Part shown: one piece after another, positions 36,256-49,380 of the stretch
Numbering within the stretch: position 1 is the first letter of the stretch
Layout: each line of letters starts with the position of its first letter
Assembly (NCBI RefSeq): GCF_016808095.1
Contig: NC_068979.1
Span: forward strand, 19,188,501-19,252,500
From: Vigna angularis
Taxonomy: Eukaryota > Streptophyta > Magnoliopsida > Fabales > Fabaceae
DNA length: 64,000 bases
Reading direction: 5' to 3'
Position numbers and translations under genes: made by a program
The notes under the pieces: model-generated
The model's input: the letters and a program-made list of their open reading frames with translations, nothing else
What the model was told of the DNA's origin: nothing
Databases searched by the model: none

Positions 36256-36790
36256 GCTTCAAATCCTACAAAAGCACAAGAACCTCCACTAAGACAGCAT
36301 AAAACTGCAGAAAAACGCATTATTCCTCCCTAGAAAGACCTTAATACATAACTCAACCTCACCTAACCTAACCCCAGGTTGAAGGGGCAAGAAAGTTCAG
36401 AAATTTTCAATATCTCAGGAACATAAATTGATAATAATATCCGGTTAGTAAAAGGGTAGAGCATAAGATCCAAACTCATACCAATTTCTCAGTTCCATCA
36501 AACATGTTTAAGAAGTTTGAAATAACATTCTTATGAAAGAAAAAAAAAAGCAAAATAAATTCGAGAAACCCAACCGTCAAAAATGAAGTTCTTTCACAAG
36601 AAAACATGCATGAGTGGAAAGCAAACAAGCAATGAAGTGAAAAGTGACATGAAAATTGAAAGATATGGGAACAAGGGAAGGAGATTGGAATGCAACCTGA
36701 AAATGGTGTGAGGGAAGAGAAAGATGAGGAACTGAGACTCAGACTGAGATGTCAAGTTTTAATAAGTGAAAGGGATAGCTATAGTCGTCA
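36256..36790 (-). promoter_or_regulatory. 5' UTR with probable leader intron, and promoter side, of copy A
   Basis: Just upstream of the ATG the gene strand reads TTTTGTAG then GATTTGAAGC, a splice acceptor and leader end also present before copy B (TTTTGTATAG, GATTTGAAAC). Further up, CT-rich leader sequence with repeated CTCAGTCTGAGT-like motifs (about 36735-36755) matches the leader of copy B. A 5'-UTR intron of about 430 bases is inferred. Confidence 0.65.
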
Positions 36791-37325
36791 CTCATTTCCG
36801 CGTTTTGTCCTCAATTGAGCCACCAAATAGTTTAAGTTTAGGTTTAATTATTTTTCAAATCTATTATTTATTTATGTTACTGATTGAATTTCACTTTTAA
36901 TAAAAATTTAATCAGTTTTTCAATCTTTTTTGATATTTTATTAATTACCACTTGCTTTAAGTATTTTTGTTAAACGGAAAAAGTATATTAATGTTATATT
37001 TGATAGTTGAAAAAATAGTTTAATACTATTTTTCATCCAATATTTATCAAAACTATTTAATGTGATTTTTTAAATATTTTAGAGTTAATGTTGTCTCTGT
37101 ATTTATTAAAAATTAAAAGTTGATAGGGTTGAAATTAATACTGACAGTGTGAATAACAAGTGATATTATCTAATATTTAAGGTTATTCATATATTTTAGT
37201 GATATATTTTATTTATATCATCATATTCAAATTATAATTTGAGAGGATTGTTGTGTTATTTATTTTAAAGAATAAAGATGTGAAAGTGCATGTAAAGTTT
37301 TTAATGATTTGATGGATACGTTATT
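36791..37325. other. AT-rich spacer, nothing recognised
   Basis: No open frame with domain signal. Confidence 0.6.
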
Positions 37326-38694
37326 GGTTTAATGTTTTTGGTAGGTTATTATTTTCGTCCAAAATCTTAAATAAGTTTCATATTTGTTTGATGTTTTAAT
37401 TGAGTTTTTATTTTTGTAAAATTAAAATAAATAGAGATCTTCCATCAAATTGGACAAATGATGTTTAAGATGACGTTACGCGGCACGCTGAGGGTATTGT
37501 TTAATCTGACGTATCATTAAAAATGTGTGTGAAGTGTATTTTGTATTAAAAAATGGAGTGCAAAAAGGAGAAATCAAATTTAATTAAGGATAAAGTGGGC
37601 AAAACAAATAAGTAACAATAGTAATAGTTGCATGCACATTTTCAAACAAAACCTAAGAAACTAGATATCCAAGTACAACCACGGTCACTACAAATTGCAA
37701 ACAAAACATCAAACATTCAATCCAACACACAACAATGCACAAACCTAAAAGTCTCCATCTGGAGAATTTAAAAACCTGGAAATTCAACCCCAGATTTTCT
37801 TCATTCCACAAGCATACTCCATTAAACCGAACCATTCATTCCAAATCTGAATCCTTCGCCTCCTTGCTACAGAAACAAACCACACAAGTAGGGTTTCGGA
37901 GTCAGCAACTAAAGGAACGAAGTCCACAATCGGCGGTTCAGTGGCAAGAATCGAAGGAAGCAGAGGACGACTTATCGGACACGTTGTCGTTCTCCTCCTC
38001 ACCCTGAATTCGTGTCAGCAAGGAGGCGCAGATTAAGGTTAACAACGGCGACAACCTAAGGGTTTGGTGGTGGCATGTTGAAGTGATTTGGGTTTTGTGT
38101 GTTTTCTGGCTTTGGGTTTGCAGGTCCGGTGATGGTGAGAATGATGGAGGTGTGTCGCGATGAAGGTTGGGCAAAGATGATGATGGTGATTTGGTTTCGC
38201 GACGACAATTTTTGCACGAGTTGCATTTCTGTATTATAGTTGCAGGTGGTGACTAATGGTGGCATGGTGGCCTGAGAGAGGAGATTCTGTGGCAGTGATG
38301 CATGGTGTTGAGAAGTTTGATAGTTGTTGTGTGGATAGTTGGTGAGGTAGTGGCGGTGGCTAGGGTTATGGTGGCTGCATAAAGAAACGAAAAGGAATTA
38401 TGGTTTTAGAAGTGGAAGACGATGTTGATTAAGCAATTCTTCCAATTTTTTAATTCAAAAAATAAGAAATTACACGTTACAAAAATCTAATTATTGTAGA
38501 TATCATGCCACTTCATTTAAAATACTCTTGTCAGCATGTCACGTAATGGTCTCTTAAACGGTGTTTGTCCAATTTGACGAAAGACCTCTATTTGTTTTAA
38601 TTTTATAAAAATAAGGATCTAATTGAGATACCAAACAAATAGGGACCTATTTGAGATTCTGAACGAAAATAGAAACTTACCGAAACATTAAACC
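37326..38694. mobile_element. DNA transposon with long terminal inverted repeats (MULE-like), gene-like interior
   Basis: Left TIR 37326-37491 and right TIR 38531-38694 are about 165 bp and clearly inverted copies of each other (GGTTTAATGTTT at both ends; shared block CAAATTGGACAAA). The about 1-kb interior is much more GC-rich than the flanks and has a 90-codon plus-strand frame (37735-38007) and overlapping minus frames, but no transposase. Long TIRs suggest a Mutator-like, Pack-MULE-type element; a 9-bp target duplication could not be confirmed. Confidence 0.75.
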
Positions 38695-40480
38695 TATTAA
38701 ATGTGTATCATTATAAGGTTTTCCAAAGAGTGTTTGAATAAATAAAAATATAATCTATAAAAACAGCTATAGAATGATATAAAAATAGAAGAAAAATCTT
38801 ATTAGTATATATTCATAAGAGCATTAGTCATATCAAAAGAGATATTCATAGTCATACCTGGTTTTGAATGAAATTTTGTGTATGTCTTGTACTTTTACTT
38901 TAATATCATCTTGTTCTCAAATCTATTTTAAAAAACACAAAAGTTATTATAAATGGTTTATCAAGTCATTTATTTTAGGGATAGATATTTCTTCTTTATG
39001 GTAAATTTATTTAATTCACGATAATCCATTCATAACCTAAAACATTTATCTTTCTTCTTAATGAACAAAACTGAAACTCCCATTATAACAGATAGATGAA
39101 CTATTTTTCAAGTAACTCTTCCAATTGTCTTTAATTTTGTTAGCTTAAAAGATAATATCTTATGTGGTGTTATAAAAATTGGTCTTGTTTCGGACATTAA
39201 ATCTATTGAAAATTCAATTTCTTTGTTGAATGAAAAACCAAAAATATTTTTTGGAAAAACTTTAGGACAAAATTAAACAAGTGCTACATTTTTTTAATCA
39301 ATTTCCTATTTTATTTCCATAAAAAACAATTTAACTTGGAAGATAATTAGTTCTAATTGAGATCAAGATAAACAAACTAAGTTTAGAAGGATATTTCTAT
39401 TACAAAGGTAAACAAATAAAATAATAAATATAGAAATCAATTAATATAACAAAAAAAAAACAAATCAATACATAATTGGAAATAAATATACATAAATAAG
39501 AAACATCATAAATAATGATAAATATAAATAAATAAAGATAAATATAATTAAATAAATAGGATTCACTTGTAATAAGAATAAAATTAAAAACACTTCACTT
39601 ATAAATAAATTTTCGTATGAATAAATAATAAATAAATAAAAAGATAAAATAATAAATGTTTCCTTTCCTTACTTTATTATTACACAGGAAGAACATTTCT
39701 TTCTTTTCCTTTTTCTCCTCACTCTTTTCACCTTCTCTGTCTACTTTTTCTTCCTTCTCTTTTTTACTGTTTTATTTCTCTCTACTTTTACTTATACTAT
39801 GTCTTGGTAACTTACCTTTTTAGCACAAACTTTAAATTTTTTATTACTGCCATCTTATCATATAGAATTAAAAAAAATCTTATCTCTCTCTCTATGTATA
39901 TATAAAGATTTTTTCATGATACTAATATTTCTATTTTTATTATTCTATTACTAAATTTAACTATTATTGTCATTTTAATAATAATAATATCATTATTCAC
40001 TATTACTATTATTATTATCTTTAATAATAATAATATTATTGATTCATTAATTTTCCTAATTATATATATTATTAAAATATTTATATGTTTATAAATAATA
40101 TATTGTATGTGGAGTGTATTGCATGGTAAATATTTAAATGTTACAATATCACTTTTTTTTTACATTTATTAAATGTTTTGTTTAATATGTGAAAGTTGTA
40201 AGATGCGAAAAAAATAAGAATTTTAAAAATAAAGTAGTTGAAAGAAAATAGGAGATATAATTTTAGTGGGTTTAGATATTAAAAAATATATTATTATTAT
40301 TAGTTATTGTAGATATTTTAAATGATATATTGAGATATTATTATATATAATTAGATATTATGGTTAGATATTAATAATATATATTATTGATAGACTTATT
40401 ATAATAAATTAGAATAAAATATATTATTATAAGTGAGAAAATATTAGAGATAGAGTTTGGTGGATTCATAAATATTAAGA
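38695..40480. other. AT-rich spacer with simple-sequence stretches
   Basis: ATT/ATA and CT-rich microsatellite-like stretches (39.4-40.1 kb), no domain-bearing frames. Confidence 0.6.
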
Positions 40481-41124
40481 TAGAGAAATGAGTGTTTTGT
40501 TATTAGAAACCCTAGAAACTTTAAATCAAAGAGAGAAAATAAGAGGAAGAAAGGAGATAGGCGTTTTGAGAGAAGAAGAAGAGAGAGCGACGAGAAACTC
40601 TTAGTGTAAAGTAAGATTAGTGATGTTTTAGGATTGTATATAAAGCCTTATGATTGATCAAGGTATGGGGAAGCTTACCTTTGTTTGTTTGTTGTTGTAT
40701 GCCATGAATTATTGATTATCTTGATTGGTTAATTTTAGTTTTAATGCATGTGTGCATAACTATGATTATGATTATCTATGGTTATTGTTGGTTAAGAGTT
40801 TGTGTATGCATGGGCACATGGTTTATGTAATATTTGTGATGGTTTTTTCCTATGAATGTATTATGCATGTTTTGTTGGGTTATCCCAACATAGGATTTGA
40901 TGCTAAGAGAGAACAAAGTTATGATGCTTTCGGGTTTTCATGCAAATATATGTTGTAAATGTTGGGTTATTGGGTTCCCTTCCTATGTGGAGCATAGGCC
41001 AAATAATATAGACCATTAGGTCTTAATTTGTTTTAGTGGAGATGAGTCAGATTAGTAGGGCATATTAGAGTCATTTGAAGAGAGGGAAAAACCAAGTAAG
41101 AGAGAAAGGAAGAGAAAAAGTCAT

Positions 41125-41480
41125 TCTCACATAACATAAAACCTGCATTGGTGTTTTCGTCGTTGTGAACTCGTTAACCGTTGGATCAGGCTGACTTTTA
41201 AACGATGGGTTCCAGACGTATGGTTCTTCGTTTTGACCGTTCGGATCGACAATCGAAGGTCTAGTTTGGGAGGAAATAGCCTCGCATCAGCAACTTTGTT
41301 TTGAAGAATTACATAAAATCTACACTGTGTTTTTGTTGTTGTGAAGTCGTTCACTGTTGGATCAGGATGATTTTTGAACACTGGGTTCCAGACGTATGAT
41401 TCTCCATTCTGACTATTCGGATCGTCAATTGGAGGTATAGTTTGGAAGAAAATAGCCTCGCATCAGCAGCTCAGTTTTAG
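41125..41480 (+). repeat. Two tandem copies of a ~176-bp unit
   Basis: ttggatcagg occurs at 41181 and 41357, and the flanking blocks (gggttccagacgtatg, aaatagcctcgcatcagca) repeat with the same 176-base offset. Confidence 0.9.
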
Positions 41481-41872
41481 ATAATTTTCATCTTCATTGT
41501 TCTCATTTGCAAGCATTATGCTTAGTTAGCTTGACTGATTGAAAACCCTATTTGATTACGTTTATCAAAGACTCTTTTTCACCCTACTATTGGGGTTATA
41601 ACATGTCAATGATTAGATCTGGATTATTCAAGTGATGTATTATATGTGTTTGAGTACGTTTACATGGGTGTGTGATGCTTGAATGCATATATGATGTGTT
41701 AACTATGTTTCCACGTGATCTAGGATTAATGTATGTATGTTGGAATGCTTGAATCATGTCTAGGATTGTTTCAATTCGGCAATAATTGATTATCATTAGT
41801 GATAATCTATTATCTACACGTTGATTTTGAGTGCGATTTCGAGAATAATCGATTATCTAGGACGATAATTAT

Positions 41873-43338
41873 TGAGATTGTTGATAGGGGGAGCACAGGA
41901 TTAGCTGAACCCACAATCTCAATGATATTTGTGTTTTTGATTATGACAACACATAGTTAATAAAAACACATGTGTATGTACTATGTTACATGTTACATGC
42001 TTATATGCTTATTGTGTTATATTTGTATAAGCATAATTGTGAACATAATGTGTTGATTATTGCATACTACTGTGTTGGAAATGTGTTTTTATCTGTGTAT
42101 TCATATTATGAGTTTTCGAAAATGAAAAACCATAGCCACCAAGCTTCAGCTGTCTGAACTTTTTAACTGTAGCAAAACAATAAGTTTTAAGTCGATTACA
42201 TTGGTGGTGAAATCGGTTAAAACTCGTGTGTTTGCACAAATTATTTTCAAGTGTGCTACAATGAATTTTGAGAAGAAAAGTTTTCAAAAATATGCTAAGT
42301 GTTACTACTTAATCGGTTGCATGCATCTTGTATTCGACTAAGTTTGTTAAAGATTTGAAAAATGTTTCAATGCTTAACATAAATGTCACAACAGTCATCT
42401 TTTTAAATATGTTGACCAAGCATTTATTGCAAATCGATTACATTAATTGTGCTTTCAATTAATGCATTTGACTGTTGTTAATCTGTTATAACTATGAAAT
42501 GCATTCGAATAGATTAATAGCGTAATCGATTAAAACGCGTCTGATTTGTCTTATACTATATATACACTCATGGTTTGATTTCTGTAAGAAGAATTGATCT
42601 TTACACTTTCATATCTTTTCAGTGTGCTTTTTGAAATCTTATAGAAGAGAGAAAAGCTCCAAGAATTGATCTTTACACTTTCATATCTTTCCAAGAATCA
42701 AGAATTACCATGGTGATAAAGTCTTGAGGATTTCTTGTGAAGCAAGATTGTGTGATTGGAAACGTTTGATCGTTCTGCACAAGAAGGTGCTTTCTACGTG
42801 ATCAGGAAAAGCTTTGGCAAACGCTGAGAGTTATTGGTATTCCTTGTGGTGTATAAAGGAAGAAGAACGTGGTTCTTGACTTTGAGGGGGATCTCAAAGG
42901 GATTGACAGCAGAAGATGATTGTTCTTGCTGCTTGTTTGTTTTGTGTATTGCCTATACTTAGATTAATGAGTTAGAGAGGTGATTTACATTTTGACGTGA
43001 GGTTGCTGTAAAGCCCTTGATGTAAAAACTCAGATTTATATAGTGCATTGGCTTCTAACTCGGGTTGAGTGGAATGACACTGAATGCAGGCAGATTGGCC
43101 AAACCAGTATAAACTGCAGTGTTTGAATTTTCTTATCCCTTTTCTCTGCATTAAGTCGATTATACTGTCATTGCATTCGAATACGCTTATTGTTTCATTG
43201 CATACAAATTTACTTGCGATTCAAGAAAACTTTAAAGACTTCCTATTTTGTGAAAAAGATTTTATAAGCAATCATTTTTACACATCACCAATTCACTCTC
43301 CCTCTTGGTGTGAGAAACGAAACACTTCTTTCTTAACA
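41873..43338 (+). mobile_element. Solo Ty1/copia LTR, SIRE/Maximus-like
   Basis: The left part (TGTTGATAGGGGGAGCAC..., 41879 on) and the end (CTCTCCCTCTTGGTGTGAG to TTCTTAACA at 43338) resemble the terminal regions of legume SIRE-type elements. No internal coding region is attached. The left boundary is uncertain: starting at 41873 gives attat/ataat as target duplication (4 of 5), starting at 41879 gives better TG...CA terminal symmetry. Confidence 0.55.
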
Positions 43339-43385
43339 ATAATCGATTATCCCATCCTACGTGATGTTTCTGGGTAAATTTTACT

Positions 43386-43403
43386 AAGATAATCGATTAT
43401 CTT
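43386..43403. repeat. 18-bp perfect palindrome
   Basis: AAGATAATCGATTATCTT reads the same on both strands. Related AATCGATTATC motifs lie at about 41846 and 43341, on either side of the copia LTR. Confidence 0.9.
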
Positions 43404-43759
43404 AAGTGATATTATCACAGTGCATTTTGGTGAAAAATGGTGAATTTGATGAAGACTGGATGTGAACCAAGCCTGAGGAGCTGTAGAACATGATGATAAT
43501 CAGAGATTGAGGTTAGTGGTTATGTTTAGGGTCAATTTGATTGGTGGTTGAGAGTGGAGCATGAGTGAGTTTTAGGATGTACCTAAGTGATGGTGGTGTA
43601 TCTATGATGAACATGGTACTTGAGATGCTCCAAGTTATGTTATGTTGGTAGTGGTGTTACTATAATGGTTATAATAAGTAATTAACATGGGTGTGAAAGA
43701 GTGGATAGAACAAGGGTCTATGTGTGAGAGTTAGTGATGTCATCAAGGGTTAGAGATCA

Positions 43760-43808
43760 AAGATCGATGATCGAAGTTCAAAGATCGATGATCGAAGTTC
43801 AAGGATCG
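43760..43808 (+). repeat. 21-bp tandem repeat, about 2.3 copies
   Basis: aagatcgatgatcgaagttca occurs at 43760 and 43781, with a partial third copy. Confidence 0.9.
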
Positions 43809-43877
43809 AGTAATTCAGTATGATTTGAATTATTTATGTTAGAAGATTAGGAATCTTATTGTTATTATTACTATGTA

Positions 43878-44020
43878 TGAGGTGTTTGATTATGGTTGAT
43901 ATATTCAGAAGGTATGTATCTTGTTGTGTGTTTGATTATGATTGGTATAATAAGAAGATATGTATCATGTTATATGTTTGATTATGTTTGATATAATTAG
44001 TAAGCATGTATCTTGGTGTT
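43878..44020 (+). repeat. ~47-bp imperfect tandem repeat, three copies
   Basis: The block gtttgattatg...atgtatcttg recurs about every 47 bases with substitutions. Confidence 0.8.
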
Positions 44021-44359
44021 ATAATTATTTTATCGATAACTTACCACATACATGTTTGTGTTTGTGAATGATTTTATCGGTGATGATCCTATAATGTGTT
44101 ATACATGAGCAAATAATGTTACAAATGTTTTATATGCGTGATTGACTCGAGAAAGGATGGGGAATAACCTTATGATTCATTTAAAATTATTTTGTTTTAC
44201 AAGATTAAGAAAATATAATTAGAGTATTTCATTCGTTATTTTATTACTTGAGATAATGTAACTGAATATGGTTTTCTTTAAATACGTTTATGCGATATGA
44301 TAAATTTTGAATTTTACCGATTTTTAATAACTCGTGACATATCAGAAATTGGGTGTTAC

Positions 44360-45036
44360 TGAAGTAAATGTTAAAAATAAGAAATTTTCCTGTTCAAGGT
44401 ACATTATTTTTCTTCCATAATTTACTTGATGACGACGTGTGTCCTTTTCATATACAATAAATATATCTTTAACCCATAAAATTGTATTTTCCATAAGTCC
44501 AAAAAAAATAATTATATAAAATAACATGACATACAATTTAAGATGCTTATAACTATATCTCTGAATATACCAATAGTGGGTTGAAATAAACATAAATATA
44601 ATTTTTTAGTTGTCTTAAACCTCTATATCATAACAAATAAGGGTCATATATTTATATTTTGTACATATATGTGAAAGTAAGTTGTAAACCACTAATAATA
44701 TAAGTCATAAACTAAAACTCATTTCATACAAATTTATTTTTAATGCTTCTTAAACAATTATTGTGTTTAATAATTGACAAATGTCTCGAATGATCATATT
44801 TTTTAGTTTCATATATATGCATTTAATGATTATATTTGTCATTTGTACTAGTAAACATATGTACAATCCTAAAATTATAGGAATATACCTTAATTAAATG
44901 ACCTTTCATATCGATAGTGTGATATCTATACTATAGACACTATAATAATTTTTCAAATTTTTTCATATATAATGTATAATCATTATAATATAAGTGATTT
45001 TTTTTATACTTTATACTCATCAAATTTAATATCTTA
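44360..45036. other. AT-rich spacer, nothing recognised
   Basis: No domain-bearing frame and no clear repeat. Confidence 0.6.
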
Positions 45037-47250
45037 TGTAACATCCTATTTTAGTAGCATAAAACTCCTAAAACAGTTACAAAGATGATAATTACTAAGG
45101 AAAAACTAAATATTTATGAAGTAGAAGATTTTGCACCTGAAGAACAAAAACATATCTATGCTGCTACTTCACCCTTAATCTCGCACAAAAAGATGTTTCC
45201 CCTAAGCTCACATCATTTGAGGTGATCATTGCAAAAGAGAAAACATACATAGATAGACAAAGAAAAAAGTAAGGGTAAACTAATAATAAAAAGAATTCAA
45301 CAAGATATATTAATATTATGTCATATATCACATTTCACCCAAAGTAAAACAACCATCCTAATCATGCCATAGTCCTAAACTTGACCATCAAGATATAGTA
45401 TGAATGTCAAACTATGGTGGTGTAGTGGTAATACTATTGGGCCCCCTAAGCTACCAAACAAGGTTAGTCTGTAAACAAGAGTCTTTGACCTAGGTAAAGC
45501 CCATAGACTAGGACCTCCTATTACTTTCACCACATGCCTCATCCCTCTCTACTTGAAAATGGATGACCATTAAAGTGTCAGGATAAACCACCAATACTTA
45601 GCTCCATACATTCATACAAACAACACAATGATAACCACCCATAAGAATTTCCTCCTTGGAATTCTCTTTTGCACACTTTTCCATCCACATATATAATCTC
45701 ATGTAAACACATTAAGAAATCTCATGAAATCAGTGCACAACCATTAAAGTAAAAGAACCAATTCAAGTAAAATTACTAAACAACCCAAAAACCATCTAGA
45801 CAAGACTTACAAAGGTGACTCTCAGTGCCTTAACTACTGGAACCTAGCGCTCAGCGCCAGGGCCACTGGAAAGTGGCGCCCAAGCACCCCGACAGATGCA
45901 CTCAACACCATATCAGCTGACAACACTTATGTTTTCATGGTTTGATGCACATAACACTTATTTCTACTGATCAAATTGGATCTTTAATCATTAGAGTAAA
46001 TGTGAAAACACGTTTATAGGTAATATCATGTACTCCCTTGATCATTAGACCTAAAACTAAGTGCATTAAACCATTTGACAACTCCAAAAGTACCCAAACT
46101 CAAATTACACCTTCTCACACTAAATTCTGCAAACTAAAAGTTTGGACAAGTCCTAATGAATTCAATAACATATTCCAAAACCTCATTTTCATCTCAACCT
46201 CTGTACTTTAAGTTTTCACTAGTTAGAACCTCCAATTTGGACTAAAACGTGACGAAATAACAACATAAGAACCAAGTATTAGATCCACCTCAGATTTGGC
46301 CTAACTCAACCCCTAAACAAGTATTAAATGACTTAAGAACTTACCCTAAACTACTGGTTTTCCCATCTAACCATTTTCTCAAAAATTCCATTGCCACAAC
46401 CCCTTAAAATACACTTTAAACAACATTGTAACACATCAAAATGACTACCACCCCATTCTAAACTACCTATCAACTTATTCTCACCGTAAACAAGTTACAA
46501 AAAACCAAATTAACAGATCTAAATCATAAATCCACACCTTAGACCAATATTTCATTAAATCATCTCTCAAACCTCCATTCTAGACCAAAATTAACCTATA
46601 ATTCTACTTATACCTTTCCTCTTAACATTTTTACCAAAATTAACACCAATAACATCATACCAATTGCAGTCACAAGGTTACTCCAAGTTCACACATAAAT
46701 TACACAGAGGATCAAGCATAATTCATTCATTATTCTCAATCAAACATAGTTAACACCAAAACAAGCATTTTATACATAGCCAACCCTATATACAACAACA
46801 TACATACCCCGAGAGTCACAATTTCATACATTATAATTTAATTGAAATACAAACATTAACTTCCCTTACCTTTTTAGAAGATCAAATTGTTTTAGAAGTC
46901 CCTATACCTGCCTTCACAACTCAAAGAGCTCTATTTGTACCTATAGACAACATAATCATGATCAAGGTACACCGTCAAAACTACTGATCAATAAAGAACC
47001 TAAAAGAAGACTCAAAACATACATGTGATAGAGCGAACCCCGACATGCATTGGAAAACATGAAACCAGAGAAAAAGCATAAACAAACTTATTCTTTTTTA
47101 GAAACTGATCAGGTAGAGTTGAAAATCTCACCGCGAAGATCACACTGAGACTTCTGATCTTCAAACATATAAACAAGGTGCAAAAACCCTTAAAGACAAG
47201 ACATAAGACTCTAGAAAAATATTTCTAGAGAGATGATGTATTTTAAAATA
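45037..47250. mobile_element. Probable second gypsy-type LTR remnant
   Basis: Begins TGTAACATCC, resembling the TGTAACACCC start of plant gypsy LTRs, and continues as about 2.2 kb of non-coding sequence unlike the AT spacer. It includes a GC-rich patch with nested GCGC/GGCGCC motifs (about 45846-45882). No matching right end or partner LTR was found, so this is tentative. Confidence 0.35.
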
Positions 47251-48050
47251 ATGAAACTCGTTTATAATAATTTCATTTATATTAAAACTTTTTAATATTA
47301 AAATAACTGAGTCTCATTATTTTTAACCTATTACTCCTAAAATACCATTTTTTAAGTCTTCACATCTTATATATCTCATATTTTCATGTTAGTAAAATAT
47401 TGCCTTTAGAAAATATGTTATGGTCTAGTCAAACAAATTTTTGTAAAGTTTTTGTTAGTTTACTCACTTTTTGCCTTATTTTTTTTTTAAACTTTTGTTA
47501 AATACTCGTTGCTCTGAAATGAAATTTTTTAATGTAACAAACAAATGTGTGAAATGAGTGCATTTTTTACATTGAAAAACATCATGTCCAACTTTGCAAA
47601 CCATTTTCCATTTTCTTTATTTGATAGCCTATGGTAATCAATTTCAAATTAGATAAATTTTATTTTTGAAAGTTTTTGATTTCTAACAATATATTTTATT
47701 TTTAAATTAAATTTCAATATGTACTTAGGCTTAAATAATTTTTTAGTCCTAAATGTATTCGAGGTTTTCTTTAGTACACAAAACAAATTTTGTTATTATT
47801 AAGTCTTCTCCAGCTGATGACACAACCATTATCTTTCTAAGTCACTCTTCCATATTACTTCCATATTATATAATTTTATAATTCTATTTCTATAATTCTA
47901 TAACTCTAGTTTTATAGTTTTATAATTTTATAGTTTATTGTTTTATATTTTTATAAATTTATTCATATCTATAATAATATAAAAATAATTTATCTTATTA
48001 CACATTTTACTTCTTTGCATACCTCTTAATTTTTGTAATATTAATTTTTT
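47251..48050. other. AT-rich spacer, nothing recognised
   Basis: No coding signal. Confidence 0.6.
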
Positions 48051-48478
48051 GGTTTAATATTTTGGTAGGTGTTTTTTTTTCGTCTAGAATCTCAAATAGG
48101 TCCCCTAATTATTCGGTATCTCAATTAGGTCTTTATTTTTAAAAAATTGAAACAAATAGAGGTTTGCCGTTAAATTGGACAAACACTGTTTAAGAGGACC
48201 TTACGTGACATGCTGACAGTCACCTAAGCTAAACCTTCTCGCCTAGACGAGATATGCAGAAAATTGAAACACAAGTTTTGCTGATATGTTCGTTTTGCAA
48301 AACTTGTGTTTCAATTTTCTGCATATCTCGACCAGGCGAGAAGGTTATGATGTTTGTCCAATTTGACGAAAAATCTCTATTTGTTTCAATTTTTTAAAAA
48401 TAAAGACCCTATTGAGACACGTAGGAGGGAATCTATTTGAGATTATGGACAAAAAAAGACCTACAGATACATTATCTT
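48051..48478. mobile_element. Foldback MITE of the same family as the 37.3-kb element
   Basis: Left TIR (about 48051-48220) and right TIR (about 48350-48478) resemble the TIRs at 37326-37491 and 38531-38694, including GGTTTAATATTTTGGTAGG and AAATTGGACAAACAC. The interior is reduced to a long hairpin. It has no coding capacity. Confidence 0.8.
48232..48346. repeat. 50-bp near-perfect inverted repeat with 15-nt loop
   Basis: Arms 48232-48281 and 48297-48346 pair over 50 bases with two mismatches (CTAGACG against CTGGTCG); the loop is tgatatgttcgtttt. Transcribed from either strand it would form a miRNA- or siRNA-precursor-like stem. Confidence 0.95.
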
Positions 48479-49380
48479 AGATAAGTTTTCTCACACTTCT
48501 TAGGATTTTTTTTTCCTTTATAACTTTCAAGTACTTTTCTTGTACATTCAATTTAAATTATAAATTATTTTTATAATATTAATATATTTTTTTATTTCCG
48601 TCTGTCTGCAATTTAAATTTCTTAAATAGTATCATAAATTTAAATAAGATCATATATATTAAGATTAAAAGTAAATATATATTAGTATGTAAGATAATAA
48701 AATTTAAATTTTAAATCAACAAAATAATATTTAAGGACCACAACAAAAGTTTGATTAATTCTGGTCTTTCTCTTAGCTCTGTTTTCAATCTACTTTACCA
48801 TTTTTTTCTTTTTCTTTTAAGTTATTTCATTACACTAACAAAAACGTTAAATCAATGATTAATGAATTTAAAAATATTGTTCTCAACTTTTCAGCTTTAA
48901 ATTAAATTTTTACCAGTAAATATTCTGTAAAAAATAACTGACGACACTAATTTGAAAGAAAGTAGGAGAGGTAACCAGATTTTTAACATTATTTTTTATT
49001 ATTTTATATAAAACTTTGTAATTAATCAAATAAATTATTTATAAGTTTTATATTTTATTTTTAACATTAAAATTAACACATAATTAATATCTTATATATA
49101 AATTAAAATTTGAAAGTTTATCTAAACTCAATAAAATAATGTTAAAATTTTAATTCCGTACCGCCGTCTTTTATGGAATCGGGATGCGGTGATATAAATC
49201 CAGTCGAAGCCACAAACTTTGATACCTAATTCTAACATGTGGTGTCATATTAAGTAATAAAACAAAATATCAAGAAAAAAATAAAATATCAAGTAATAAA
49301 ATAAAATATTTATTTGCTTAATTTTGTTTTTGGGCAAGGTTGATAAATGTCACCTTTGTTTGCATTTATCTCTTTAAAAC
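48479..49380. other. Upstream spacer and promoter side of OB-fold gene copy B
   Basis: AT-rich, no coding signal. Near 49250-49320 an imperfect repeat of the form aataaaataaaatat occurs. Promoter elements cannot be fixed. Confidence 0.5.

Larger units (their letters stand above)
40481..44358 (+). mobile_element. Probable decayed Ty3/gypsy-type LTR region, interrupted by a copia LTR
   Basis: The right end GGGTGTTACT (about 44350-44359) resembles the GGGTGTTACA end of many plant gypsy LTRs. The interior has tandem duplications and AATCGATTATC palindromes and no coding content. The left limit is not fixed. The copia LTR at 41.87-43.34 kb splits two similar blocks. Assignment as gypsy LTR is inference. 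Confidence 0.4.

Noticed and set aside
45415..45490. tRNA-like text (ggtggtgtagtggtaatact) as a tRNA gene or SINE head
   Set aside because: The A-box-like part is suggestive but no proper B box or cloverleaf follows.
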